Made by a program: the position numbers and the translations under genes. The notes below the pieces were generated by a model that saw only the letters and a program-made list of their open reading frames with translations, did no database searches and was not told the DNA's origin. From contig JAIXMF010000026.1 of the NCBI GenBank assembly GCA_025201365.1, positions 44,145 through 108,144 of the forward strand: a stretch of DNA of 64,000 bases, in the 5' to 3' direction. Positions 46,113 through 56,539 of this stretch are shown one piece after another; positions within the stretch are counted from its first letter, which is position 1, and each line of letters opens with the position of its first letter. Source of the stretch: Syncephalis plumigaleata. Taxonomy: Eukaryota; Zoopagomycota; Zoopagomycetes; Zoopagales; Piptocephalidaceae.

Positions 46113-47535
46113 CTAACGACGTTACACATATCAATAAACATTCATTGACCTTTCCCTTGACACTTCTGACTATTCGTAACTTGCTTTATTGTTTGAGTTC
46201 GTGTAGTTTGTGTCATAAGGTTCTCTCGCACGATCTCGTTCTACGTAAGACTTCACTCGTCGCTTTGTCCCTTATTTCTATTCTACTTGCGTGAGCGTCT
46301 TATACTAATAAGACCTCACCTATCGCTTTATACCTCCCTTTCCACCCTCCTAGTGTGAACGTCTTACAAATATTCATTGTATCACCTTATTAGTCATTAT
46401 TCACTCTATATCTTCACTCTTTACTATCTCATCTCCCTTTTGTTCGTTCGTTTATTCACTCGTTCAATAATCACGTAACTATTACCGTAACACTCATAGA
46501 CGATAGCAATGCTCTTTCTCTCTCGTCTATTGCTTTTTATTCTTTTATTCGTTCTCTGACCACACATACACCACTACAACTCATGCTTTTCCTCTTACTC
46601 CACCTTCGTTTACAGTCATATACAGCCTGTGCTTAGCTGCAAGCATATACTACTTGTCTTTGTGTTGTTCTCGGTTGGTCGTCTTATTCCCGTCTAGTCT
46701 GCTGCTTTGTCGATGACTACTTGTCGATTATGTTGGTTGTATGTCGCGTACTCGTATTTTGTATCGCTACTCGTCGACAGCCTCACTCCAATCTGTATAC
46801 TCTGTCATAAGCACACTTTGCTCTTCACGCTATGTAGTAATTGGTTCTTTATTCGTTGTCGATCAACGTGGCATATATCCCACTGGGTCTTCCATACTGG
46901 TCTATCCTCTATTCAGTTCTCTCTTTCTCGCTCCCTTGTCTACTTGCTTGCAACACTCCCTTGCCCTCACTCGTGTATTTCTATTGTTTCATGCCGTGTC
47001 CTTTATTCACGACGTTTGCTTGCCGCATTGTACCACTTTATTCGCGTTGACTTGCTGATCTTTGCTTGTAGTATGTGGAGACACGTACGCATACGTAACA
47101 CTCGCGCTATGCATTAGACGTCACGCTTGCTTACCAGCATACAACGTTTCCACTCGCTGCTTTACGTTAATTACTCATGTTTTATAGATATATGCAAGTA
47201 CGCGGTACTCGTGTTAATTACTAGCCAGTGCTTTTGTTCATCTGATTGTGACATGTATACGTAACGAACACTACGGCTTCTACTCGTGCGTTGTGAAAGT
47301 ACGCGTACATACATAATGTCCGCGCTAACTACTACCCATTACGTCGCTTAGCACTTTGCATTTGTAGTGGTACTGTCTGACACTGTATTGCATATTGTAA
47401 ACGTGTCGAGGAAATCCTATATGATGGCTATTTCTTTATTTGCATAGTATGTATCAATAGCTAACATGGCACTAATAGAGGGTAATAACGGCATTAGTAC
47501 ATCCATTCGTTGATCATTAGCATGGTATTACAGGT

Positions 47536-47612
47536 CTTTTCCAACCGATTAACACCGTTAGTCGTTAACTTTTGTTCTTATTACTAAATAATCTTGCGCA
47601 TTCATTAGCATC
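47536..47612 (+). repeat. Dispersed repeat copy B
   Basis: Similar to 28489-28562 over about 75 bases (TTTTCCAACC near the start, AATAATCTTGCGCATTCATT near the end). Both copies lie in non-coding DNA. Confidence 0.45.
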
Positions 47613-48133
47613 ATTATTATTATTGAAGTCAATATATAACATTAGTGTCTGTGTATGCAATTAACGCTCTCTCTAGTACATTCGCCTTATAGCCGCTATT
47701 AATCGTGTTCATTGTATGACTGCGCATACAGTATCTTAGTATTATACATTGAGTATCGTATGCTTATAAATATGATACTTTATTGGTATTCTAAATAAAA
47801 CATTATATCCATTGACTGTATCCTATATTGTAGCGTATCTATTAATGTATGTAACGTAGCTAACCGTAGTAACATTTCACTGATTGTAGATGTTGCTTTG
47901 CAAATGCTTAAACATCATATGTTAATTCAAGTAGCCAGAATACAGAATACACTAGACACATATGCATAAAATAAGCTAGATCTATCATAGAATGTTTTAT
48001 TATTTGGCAGATACATTCTAGTTATCCAAAGTATTGTTTGATGTGGCCTTAATGGCATTCGCATTGTATAAATAACATGAGGCGAATGCTAAACAAAGAA
48101 CAAAGCATCTGCTAAGGGAGTATTCCATACACG

Positions 48134-48285
48134 CATGCTTCATGTTACGGTTTATTGTCATGTCAACGTGGCCGTAGCCACATACACGGTGTTATGGTGA
48201 TACATGAACGTGGATGTCGTTTTATTATTCACCTTCTACATGTTATACAGTATTGTGGTGGTACTCATTATAGTTTATTACGATG
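48134..48285 (+). repeat. 152-bp direct repeat, right copy
   Basis: Partner of 45544-45695, 2,590 bases further on, in the same orientation. It ends about 70 bases from the stop codon of methyltransferase 3 and may overlap its 3' UTR. Confidence 0.85.
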
Positions 48286-48354
48286 ATTGTTTAGATATAC
48301 AAAATGATAAATGTGAGCGGTATAATGTGTGTGTTTGTGTAGGGAGCACATCTA

Positions 48355-49774
48355 TCACATTACGGCTGGCATTGATCTTCTTTTCTTTGCTTTTTTCGTA
48401 GTACCAGATGGTTTACGTGCCGTGTACATGTATATAGTAAAGTAGCCATTAGCATCACTGAGTGCATCATAGGCACATGCGATTTGTGTATCGAATTCCT
48501 CGTAGGTTAAACTGCTTCGTTGTACGATAATCTCGCGCGAATCTTGTATCCAACTGACGATCGCTTCACCCATAAGCTTGCCTGGAATACCGCCCCATTC
48601 ACCGACAGGAATATTTATACTCTTACGATCAATGTCGACAAATCCGGATTCCTCAAGAATTTGATCAAGTCGATCGCAGATTGCCATGCTAACCTGATTC
48701 TTACTAATGGACATGTTGTATGCCTCTAGCAACGAGGCCACGATTTTGTTCGGTCTTTGCGTCTCAAACTGACGTTCTATCAAGTGAATCTGGCCATTCG
48801 GTCTGAGCGTACGCGCCATTTCCGCAATCAATCCTTTCCATGCATCGTTCGGAATAAATACATACATAAATCGCTGATGAATCAAATCAAATGAACTATC
48901 AGGAAATGGTAGACCTACGTGAGACATAACAACATGTCATAAATTGTTAGTCAATGGTTCTATTTTATTTATACATATAGCCACACATTGTCATCAAATG
49001 CTACTACTCACCTTGTAGAATGTCACCATACTGAAAGTCGCAATTCTTTGGTAGTACTCGTTCTTTAATCTGCTCAACAATATCGAGTCCTGTAAATCGT
49101 ATATGAGGATAATCGGTGGCCATATCCTAATAATGTATAGGTGTGTGTATTAGTTATGCTGCTATCATAACAATGCTAATAATAATATATAGGTATAGCT
49201 TACCAATATCCAGGTACCTTCACTACACCCAATGTCTAGTACACGTTTCACGTCATTCATAGGCACAATACAATTGGTACGAAGTGTATATCGCATTACT
49301 TGATGCACAGAGGATAGTCTATGATCATTACATAGCCACATTATTAGTATACTCGTTTCTCATCTATAGTCACATGTCCACTTACCGGTGTTGTTCATCC
49401 TCACCATCACATGAGAATACAGCCGGTCTACCCGATTGCATCACTAGATACTTTTTACCGTCTATAAACTCCCATTTGGCAGTATTCTTTCCATTTTTAG
49501 AGCGTGTCATACCAATCAGGCTTTTGCCTGAAGATGGACATGTATCCATCGATGCTGAATCGCTACCAAGCTCATTCGTGATATTGTGCCAGAATGCCCA
49601 TATACGTTTTGGGCTGGAGGGTGATGTATCGGAAGATGATGAGACCGATTCTGTTGATCGCATCATGTGGGGTGATCTTCTACTACTCGTACCGTTCACA
49701 TTATCACTAGGCCATCTAATTAGATTCGCGGATTGGGCACGTTGCCTATTTGTTTTCGATGGTGAATTCCCCAT
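48355..49774 (-). CDS. SAM-dependent methyltransferase 3 (LaeA-like family)
   Basis: Four exons (49774-49386, 49318-49204, 49126-49012 and 48914-48355) give 392 residues. The start MGNSPSKTNRQRAQSANLI fits the N-myristoylation consensus (Gly2, Ser6), with basic residues following. Motif I is RVLDIGCSEGTWILDMATDY, the ribose-binding acid is in TGLDIVE, and DFQYGDI, LPFPDSSFDLIHQRFMYVFI and MARTLRPNGQIHLIERQFET follow. All elements of an active class I methyltransferase are present. Intron positions match methyltransferase 1, and exon 2 is the same length (115 nt). The substrate is unknown. The start was set at ATG 49774 because the longer frame has no other ATG. Confidence 0.86.
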
Positions 49775-51225
49775 GATGCTCGTATGTATGATAATCAATG
49801 GGATGCTAACAGAAAAGGCATTGAATATCAAAGTATGACCGATCAATCAATTATTCTTTTTCTTTTTCTTTAACTGTCAAGTATATAGTTCGATTTGTAG
49901 TGGGATATTCGATGATAGTAGTCAATGCCTGCTTATAAGGAAGCAAGTATTATTTAAGAATAAAAGAGACACTATAATTTAAGGATCTAAATAAGTGGAT
50001 GTACTAGTAGTAGGAAGAATAGGAGGAAGAAGAAGAAGGGATGAAAGGAAAACTCGAGTACACGAAAAAACCTGAATAGCACACACGCACCGTTAACCCG
50101 TCTTATTTATGGAGAAAATAGCAGTAGCAGTAGCAGTACAAGTCTTGGCAGGATTGGTGCGGTAGTGCGAGCACACTTTATGACGATTATACGGACAAAG
50201 GAAAGTAGTAGAATTTTATTGTCTGAGTCATAACTATATAAGGACATTCTGGCGGACTTGGTAAACAAGTCAATCCATTCCGATCGTATTCTTGAATGGA
50301 CATGCGATAACACACACAAAAAAGCCTGTAGTAGGATAGCGTGTGTAAATAGTGTTACAGGTCCTATTTTACCGATACAGTCTCCTACGTGTGTATATAC
50401 ACTCATTTAATGGACAAGCTGTGTGAAATGTCATATAGCACGTTCGCTCATAGACATGGAGATAATACACAAAATGTACATGTTGATTAGCTTTATTGAA
50501 TTAATGTATATTGGCCATTGACATTGGTGATGTCAGTATGTTTCAAAATATCTTACGCGTGATGTGCTCTACCTTCCTCTTTCCTCTAAGAAGACGAGAC
50601 AAGACAAGGCACGCACCATGCCACATGATGTACAATAACCGGGTCTGCAAATAGCCGACAGTTCCGGTCTACTCTTCTGAATGGTAATAGGTGCACCACA
50701 CGACATCACATACATATACAATTATGGCAATAACATCCATTGACACTGTTGAGTTCAAAGGGCCCAGGTTAGAGGGACAAAGAGAGGACAATAGAATGAT
50801 GCTTATCTGTTTGCTATCAGGATATGCAAAGTTGTTGCCTATTTCTCCGTAGCGTATGACGCAATTCCGAGACATTGCAGCTGCCTACTTGTTGAATAGA
50901 ATTCATTGTAATGCATAGCAAATAGTAACAATGAACTGGTACTTGATGGGAAATGGTAGTTTGATTGAGTATTAACCTGGATTTGAAGCTACGATGTTTC
51001 CACCTTCTATAATCATCATTAATGCTCATCCATTTAGCAGTATCAAATGATACTATCACACTTGTGACTATTAGTAATCATGAAGAGTAGTTGAATGTAA
51101 TCAATTACTTATTTACTTATTTATTGCTATTAGTAGAATACACATGCGAATTTGACTCAAATGATCGAGAAATAAACTAGGCTATCACACGCGTTACTAG
51201 AACTATCAGAGAACAGTGGTCATGT
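49775..51225. other. Intergenic between methyltransferase 3 and TB2/REEP gene
   Basis: AT-rich, with purine-rich GGAAGAAGAAGAAGG near 50,020. No exon or RNA gene recognised. Confidence 0.4.
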
Positions 51226-52480
51226 TCAGTCCTTGTCAATAATGCTAAATGACGCATCTTCATCGGTGATATCACCTAATGGATTATGATGATGTTTTCT
51301 ACTAAGTTCTGCCTCTTCTGCCTCTAATTGTTGAAGCATTTGGGCTAGACGTGCTTTTCGAGCACGTATTGCCTGTTGATCTGCCGCTGTAACACGCGCA
51401 CCACTAGTGGTTGCTGTAGTGGTGGCTGTTTTAGTACCAGCAGCAGCAGCAGCATCTCCACCACCATTTGACGTATCGCTCATATTGGCAAATGCAGCGG
51501 CACTCATACCAATTGCTCTCACAGCATCTGCTGTCCATCCACCTAGAGGTAGGCCGGCCAATAGTCCAACTAGACCACCGCTACCCTTATTCGCCATATC
51601 ATTTATAGTAGTTGCTTGTGCCACATTATTGGTATTGGTAGTATTGGCATTGGTCAATGGCTAGATGAACAAGTTAGCATTATACGGATATTAAACAACA
51701 ACAATAGCAACAACAACAATGACCATGCTTATATTTACCTCGGATGGACTGCCTAATAAGAGGCGTTGCAAGAGACGGAATCCATAGCGAACCCACGAGA
51801 AGAAGGCATTACGTGCTTGTCGTGTTGCCTCCACAATAGCCGCGTCAATGTTTGTCTCATTCGCGACTAGACATGGCTCTAGCACGTAGCGATAAATAAT
51901 CAAGGAACCATTCGCTTGCGGTAGAACCATCCAGAAAGTAAAGATAACCTTTGCCAAATAATAGAATGGCACCCTATTCATTCATTCATCGTTAGTTATC
52001 ATCGATTACGCGTCGTTTTATCATGTAGTTGACGACTACTTACCAAAAGAAAAATTCATCCAATATCCATTCTACGTAGTGCCATACGGCTAGGACACAC
52101 CAGTAGGTTAGCCAGCGTGCCTGTTCAAGCCGAAGTAACTCGAGCGGATCTAGCTGTTTCTCCTCGATCATCGTTACATCCTCGGTCTGAGTGGCGGTCA
52201 TTCCCGTCGTATTAGGGGACGTGGCCATACGTTTCGCCACACTACCCGCCCAACTGAGCCATGTCGTGTTGGGCGTACCGGTTTCGCGTTCCAACTCTAG
52301 GGCATCGGCGGCACTAAGGCATTTGTAGCTTGCATAAGCTGGATAAAGGAATCCTATTGTATAACTGTGATTCGTAAGCGATCTCTTTCTCTCCCTTAAA
52401 TGAACTAGTATGGTCGACAAGTATGATCGTGGTCGTTCCACTTACCAGATGAGATAGGAACACAAAGAGAATAAACCCAT
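51226..52480 (-). CDS. TB2/DP1/HVA22-family (REEP/Yop1-like) ER membrane protein
   Basis: Four exons (52480-52446, 52364-52044, 51973-51739 and 51660-51226) give 341 residues. The core reads IGFLYPAYASYKCLSAADA, WLTYWCVLAVWHYVEWILDE and FFFWVPFYYLAKVIFTFWMV, then SLIIYRYVLEPCL, the reticulon-like hairpins of the family. These proteins shape tubular ER and other curved membranes. An insert of about 50 polar residues separates the first hairpin from the second, and the 145-residue C-terminal tail is Ala/Thr/Asn-rich with a basic coiled coil near its end. That makes it closer to REEP1-4 than to short Yop1. The first exon encodes MGLFSLCSYLI; acceptor 52365 was chosen because it restores CYTIGFLYP. 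Confidence 0.85.
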
Positions 52481-53971
52481 TGTTGATAAAAAGAAATAAG
52501 AAAACAACAATAACAACAAAGTAACGGTAGTGATGAGAAGATAAGTTGACGTGGATAATCTCAAGTTTATCAGGAAATAAATATGAGTGAAGACGAGACG
52601 AGTCGTGATGTGTTGTGTTGCGTGGTTACACTTTTTAGTTTTAATGAGGGAGAAATTCTAAGCCTCATTTATGATGAATGGTAGTATAATCACACTCATA
52701 TGTATACATCTATACGCGAACATTATATTATTATATAATAATATTGATTGATGCCAATCATAACATTCTAAATAGTGTAAATAAATAAATAAATACGTAA
52801 TATATAGTACTACTGTTACTAGTAATATAAAACAGGATGTCGTTCAAGGGACTTGACTTGACTACTTGGCAAATAAGCAACTCTACAATGGAAAGAACAA
52901 AGAGGGGAATACGATATTGTAGTAGTTAGCGCGTGCATATACGAATGGTTGAATGATTGAATGATTGAGTAGATAGACCAACTCATGGCTTGTATCATGC
53001 GTGATTTTGCGTGTATGTGTGTACGCGTGCCAATGGAACTATCACCAATGCAACTCTAGCGTGGAGGTTGGTGTATTCAGTCCGCATGGACAAGGCTGAT
53101 GTTATCGTCGTTGTCGTTTCTTTTACGGCATCATTGCATGACGATGGCGAATTCGTGTAAACTAAACGAACACCTTAGCCTTGTGTACATTCATTGCATG
53201 ATGCATTGTACTAAAAAAAGGATTACGATAACAAATAAAAACGACGAGCAATTCATGGTTTATTCATTTATTTATGTAATATTACCAAAATAAATAGAGC
53301 TACCACTTGTAAATCATAATAATCTACCTATTCTATTCTACTTTATAGTATAATAGCAGTTGGAATAACATGCGGTTATAGTATCAATAATCATGTAGAT
53401 ATGCTTAGCACGTAAGAGGCATGCTTCTTGGTTATGATATGACCATGCATTCTCATACGACATGCACACATGCGATAGGATGTAGTGTGTGCGTGCTATA
53501 GAGATGATGTGGACCGCGGATAGTCACCGATAATTCACGAAGATCACTACACGCGTTATCAATGCTGGTTGTGAATTAATGGGTCATCCACTCGTTCGTA
53601 CGCATTCTAGTCGCTTGAACTTGCCACCATCTGCTTCCGTTTCTTCATCATCTTCCGCTTCTGCTTCTGCTTCCTTCCGTGTGACTTTTACTACACTTGC
53701 ATCGTATTGCTTATAATACAGCGAATATCGTGTCACTGCACCGACCATCTACTTTCGTCTAATTAACATTTCTTTGACTCGCTTATTGTTATCCATTTGT
53801 ATTTTAAACGTAAGTTGTGTCTAATCGTTTATCCACTCCTCTATCCTAATTGTCCAGCTAGATAATTATCCTCGTGCACACTTGAGTTACTATCACCTAT
53901 TACCCTACTCTATCCTTATCCATTACAATAATTTCTTTATCCATTATTCTACACAAGCAATAACAGAAACA
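52481..53971. other. Intergenic, divergent promoters of TB2/REEP and methyltransferase 4
   Basis: No coding signal. A likely 5' UTR intron of methyltransferase 4 lies at 53810-53857. The stretch 53,620-53,700 is pyrimidine-rich with CTTCTGCTTCTGCTTC repeats. Confidence 0.4.
53810..53857 (+). other. Probable 5' UTR intron of methyltransferase 4
   Basis: GTAAGT donor, two CTAAT elements and a GTCCAG acceptor, 48 nt, located 115 bases before the ATG. The coding region itself has no intron. Confidence 0.4.
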
Positions 53972-55360
53972 ATGGGTGCTGAAGCGTCAAAATATCAAAT
54001 TGGTAGCGTACCAATCACCGCTGAAGATATAAGAAAGCTTCCCAATGAACACATACTAGCACTGTGCTCCTCCTTGGATAGTGTTACCAATAGTACACCC
54101 AGTACACTATCCGTCAATGATCATGTTGCGATGCCTCGTGGTAAGCCACTTCGTCTACAACGTAAAGGATTGCAACCGCGATCCAAATCATCACGATGCT
54201 TATCGAAACAGTACGCACAGCATGAGTATACATGTACGCATTGTACGCATACAACACGTCCACAAGGCAAATTGTTTGAACCGCTCTTAATGGTCGAACC
54301 CGCCTCTTATAATCATCGATTAACCCCGCAAACCGGGTCTAGTAATAGCTCGGTTCTGCAAAGAACCTGCACTCAAGATAATCGTCATGGTGGTCGACCC
54401 GTGACGCCCAATCATCTCATGCATCTAGCGGATGACTCTAACGCTGCTAGAGCTAATGAGCCAACCATTAATGCAACACTACTCGTGTCCGAACCTGACT
54501 TTGCCTTTGTATCGGGCCGTCCACACTTGTCGGTCAATGGTGTTCCCGCGTTGTTACCCGCCGATACTGCGGCCATTGTCACGCAGGATATGCTTCACGA
54601 CACGATCTACTACGCGTTGGGCACGACACATTTCTCGCCTGTACCGCAACCGCGCGAAATCCTCGATGTCGGCTGTGGTTCCGGTCGTTGGCTCGCCGAT
54701 ATGGCCAAGGTCTTCCCCAATTGCCACATGCACGGTATCGATCTGGTCGAGCCGAAACAGTTCAACAATCTACCCGCTGGCTGTAGCGTGACTCTCGCCG
54801 ATCTACACGACGGTCTGCCCTTTGAGAGTAATCGTTTCGATCTCGTACATCAGCAAGCGTTACGCTTCTTCATCCCAAATAATCGTTGGCCACTCGTGGC
54901 CGAGGAACTATTCCGCGTTTGTCGTCCCGGTGGCCATGTGGAACTCGTCGAGTACGATCTAGTGGCCGATCCCACCGATCGTGAGGCGAATCGTCTACTT
55001 GGTGCACTCCATGCCGTGACACGTATGGGCGGTATAGAATGGGAGGCGGTGCATCATCTACCGCAACTACTGCGTATCTCGGGCTTTGAGCGATCACGCT
55101 GTCAAATCGCCGATTTTACCACGAGCAGTTCGGATGATGTGACAGCTCGTGTACTCGCCAAGATAATCGCTCGACTGCTCCGTGATAGTCGTCCATTGGT
55201 CGTTGATCGATTCAATCTACTTAGCGGCAAGGATTTCGACAACTTGGTCGCGTCCACCTGCGGTCTACAAGGAAGACCGCGTATTCAAATGAAACTCTAC
55301 ATTGTCACCGGTTGTAAGCCAAGCAATGTGGCTGGCACCGGTGTTCGTTTTGGCTCGTAA
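53972..55360 (+). CDS. SAM-dependent methyltransferase 4 (LaeA-like), intronless
   Basis: A single exon of 462 codons from ATG 53972. MGAEASKYQIGS fits the N-myristoylation consensus. A disordered N-terminal half is followed by the methyltransferase domain: EILDVGCGSGRWLADMAKVF, CHMHGIDLVE, LPFESNRFDLVHQQALRFFI, and LFRVCRPGGHVELVEYDLV. All SAM-binding motifs are canonical, making this the best-preserved member of the local family. It is on the opposite strand to the other three. The catalytic half has markedly more G/C at third positions than its neighbours, and it lacks the three introns of copies 1 and 3. Both fit a highly expressed gene or a retroposed copy. Confidence 0.9.
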   Translation: MGAEASKYQIGSVPITAEDIRKLPNEHILALCSSLDSVTNSTPSTLSVNDHVAMPRGKPLRLQRKGLQPRSKSSRCLSKQYAQHEYTCTHCTHTTRPQGKLFEPLLMVEPASYNHRLTPQTGSSNSSVLQRTCTQDNRHGGRPVTPNHLMHLADDSNAARANEPTINATLLVSEPDFAFVSGRPHLSVNGVPALLPADTAAIVTQDMLHDTIYYALGTTHFSPVPQPREILDVGCGSGRWLADMAKVFPNCHMHGIDLVEPKQFNNLPAGCSVTLADLHDGLPFESNRFDLVHQQALRFFIPNNRWPLVAEELFRVCRPGGHVELVEYDLVADPTDREANRLLGALHAVTRMGGIEWEAVHHLPQLLRISGFERSRCQIADFTTSSSDDVTARVLAKIIARLLRDSRPLVVDRFNLLSGKDFDNLVASTCGLQGRPRIQMKLYIVTGCKPSNVAGTGVRFGS

Positions 55361-56539
55361 ATCTTGCGATTTTCTCTACGCTATTTCCTCCTATTATTGC
55401 ATTTACAAGCTTCCCTTTCCAGTTAGGCTACCAAGTTTTCCACTTGCTTCTCTCTTTCTCTTTCTCTCTTTGTTTCTATCTGTTTTTGTACCTACATTTT
55501 GTTATTGTTACTATTGTTGTTATTATCCTTTGATTACTATTTCTACTACTACTGCTTAACTATCTACATTATTATCGTCAGTATTTTGTACAATTTTGTT
55601 TTTATTCTTTATCCTGCACGCTTATCAGTGCATTGTTTGTAGTTTATTTTTGAATAGCTAATAAGCATCCATTATCATCATCATTATTCTATCGTATCGT
55701 ATTCGTTCGATTGTTTCCTCTTACAATTAAATTCATCTACATGTCAGATAAACGAGACAATCTTTGACATTAGAATTAAGACCATACGCTACATTACGCT
55801 ATACATGTTATCATTTGTTCATATTCCAATCTTATGTGAACGCACTCTGTATCCATTAAATAGTAATTGACCTCAATGACACCATGTCTATTTAGTTATC
55901 GTATAAAATATATTTATTTATCGCAATTAATAATACGTATAATCATTGATGATACATTATTGAATTGTTACATTGGTTATTCGTCGATGCTGTTGCCAAC
56001 ATTATGCTAAAATGAACCAAAGAAGGTTTCCAATAACGACTAGTGTGTGTGTATATATAGCTGTATATATCTGTATAGATGATGAGTGATGAATGAAGAT
56101 GAATGATGAATGACAATGATGGGGATATGCCTCTATGGGAATAACGGAACACTACTAAGAAATAAATAAACACAAAAAACGAAAGGGAAATGGAAAAAAG
56201 TACTGTAAATACGAGAGTAGAAAAACATGCAAACGTTGCTGCCACTGTTATACACGAGATAACAGATATATAAAGAAAAGGAAACATGCACACATCTTGT
56301 CATGCATAGATGTTGCAGTTCTTCCATAAAGATATAATCATTATAAATGAAGGAGAAGAAGGAGGAAAGAGGAGAAGGAGAAATCGTAAGCGAAGTAAGT
56401 AAAATTGTCAACTCAAAAATATGACTACTAGCAAAAAAGCCTATCAAGAACAGCATAAAGTAATATCAAGTCTAGTTGAATATCATGAGCAATGTCATAC
56501 ACCACTAATATTGCTATTGTTAAACTAGAATGCGATCAT
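55361..56539. other. Intergenic between converging methyltransferase 4 and hydrolase
   Basis: The first 200 bases are a pyrimidine-rich 3' region (TTTCTCTTTCTCTCTTTG). No gene or RNA recognised in the rest. Confidence 0.4.

Larger units (their letters stand above)
44680..48354. other. Long non-coding stretch between methyltransferases 2 and 3
   Basis: About 3.7 kb without a supportable gene. It contains two direct repeats of 152 bases, a perfect 8-bp-arm inverted repeat with a TATA box just after it, and a pyrimidine-rich stretch (46,140-47,120). Open frames in that stretch have Ser/Cys/Leu-rich, biased composition and look spurious. A non-coding transcript starting near 46,135 is possible. 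Confidence 0.45.

Noticed and set aside
46707-47117. 136-codon open frame in the pyrimidine-rich stretch
   Set aside because: Overlapping long frames exist in all three phases because the region is C/T-rich; residues are Ser, Leu and Cys biased with no domain.
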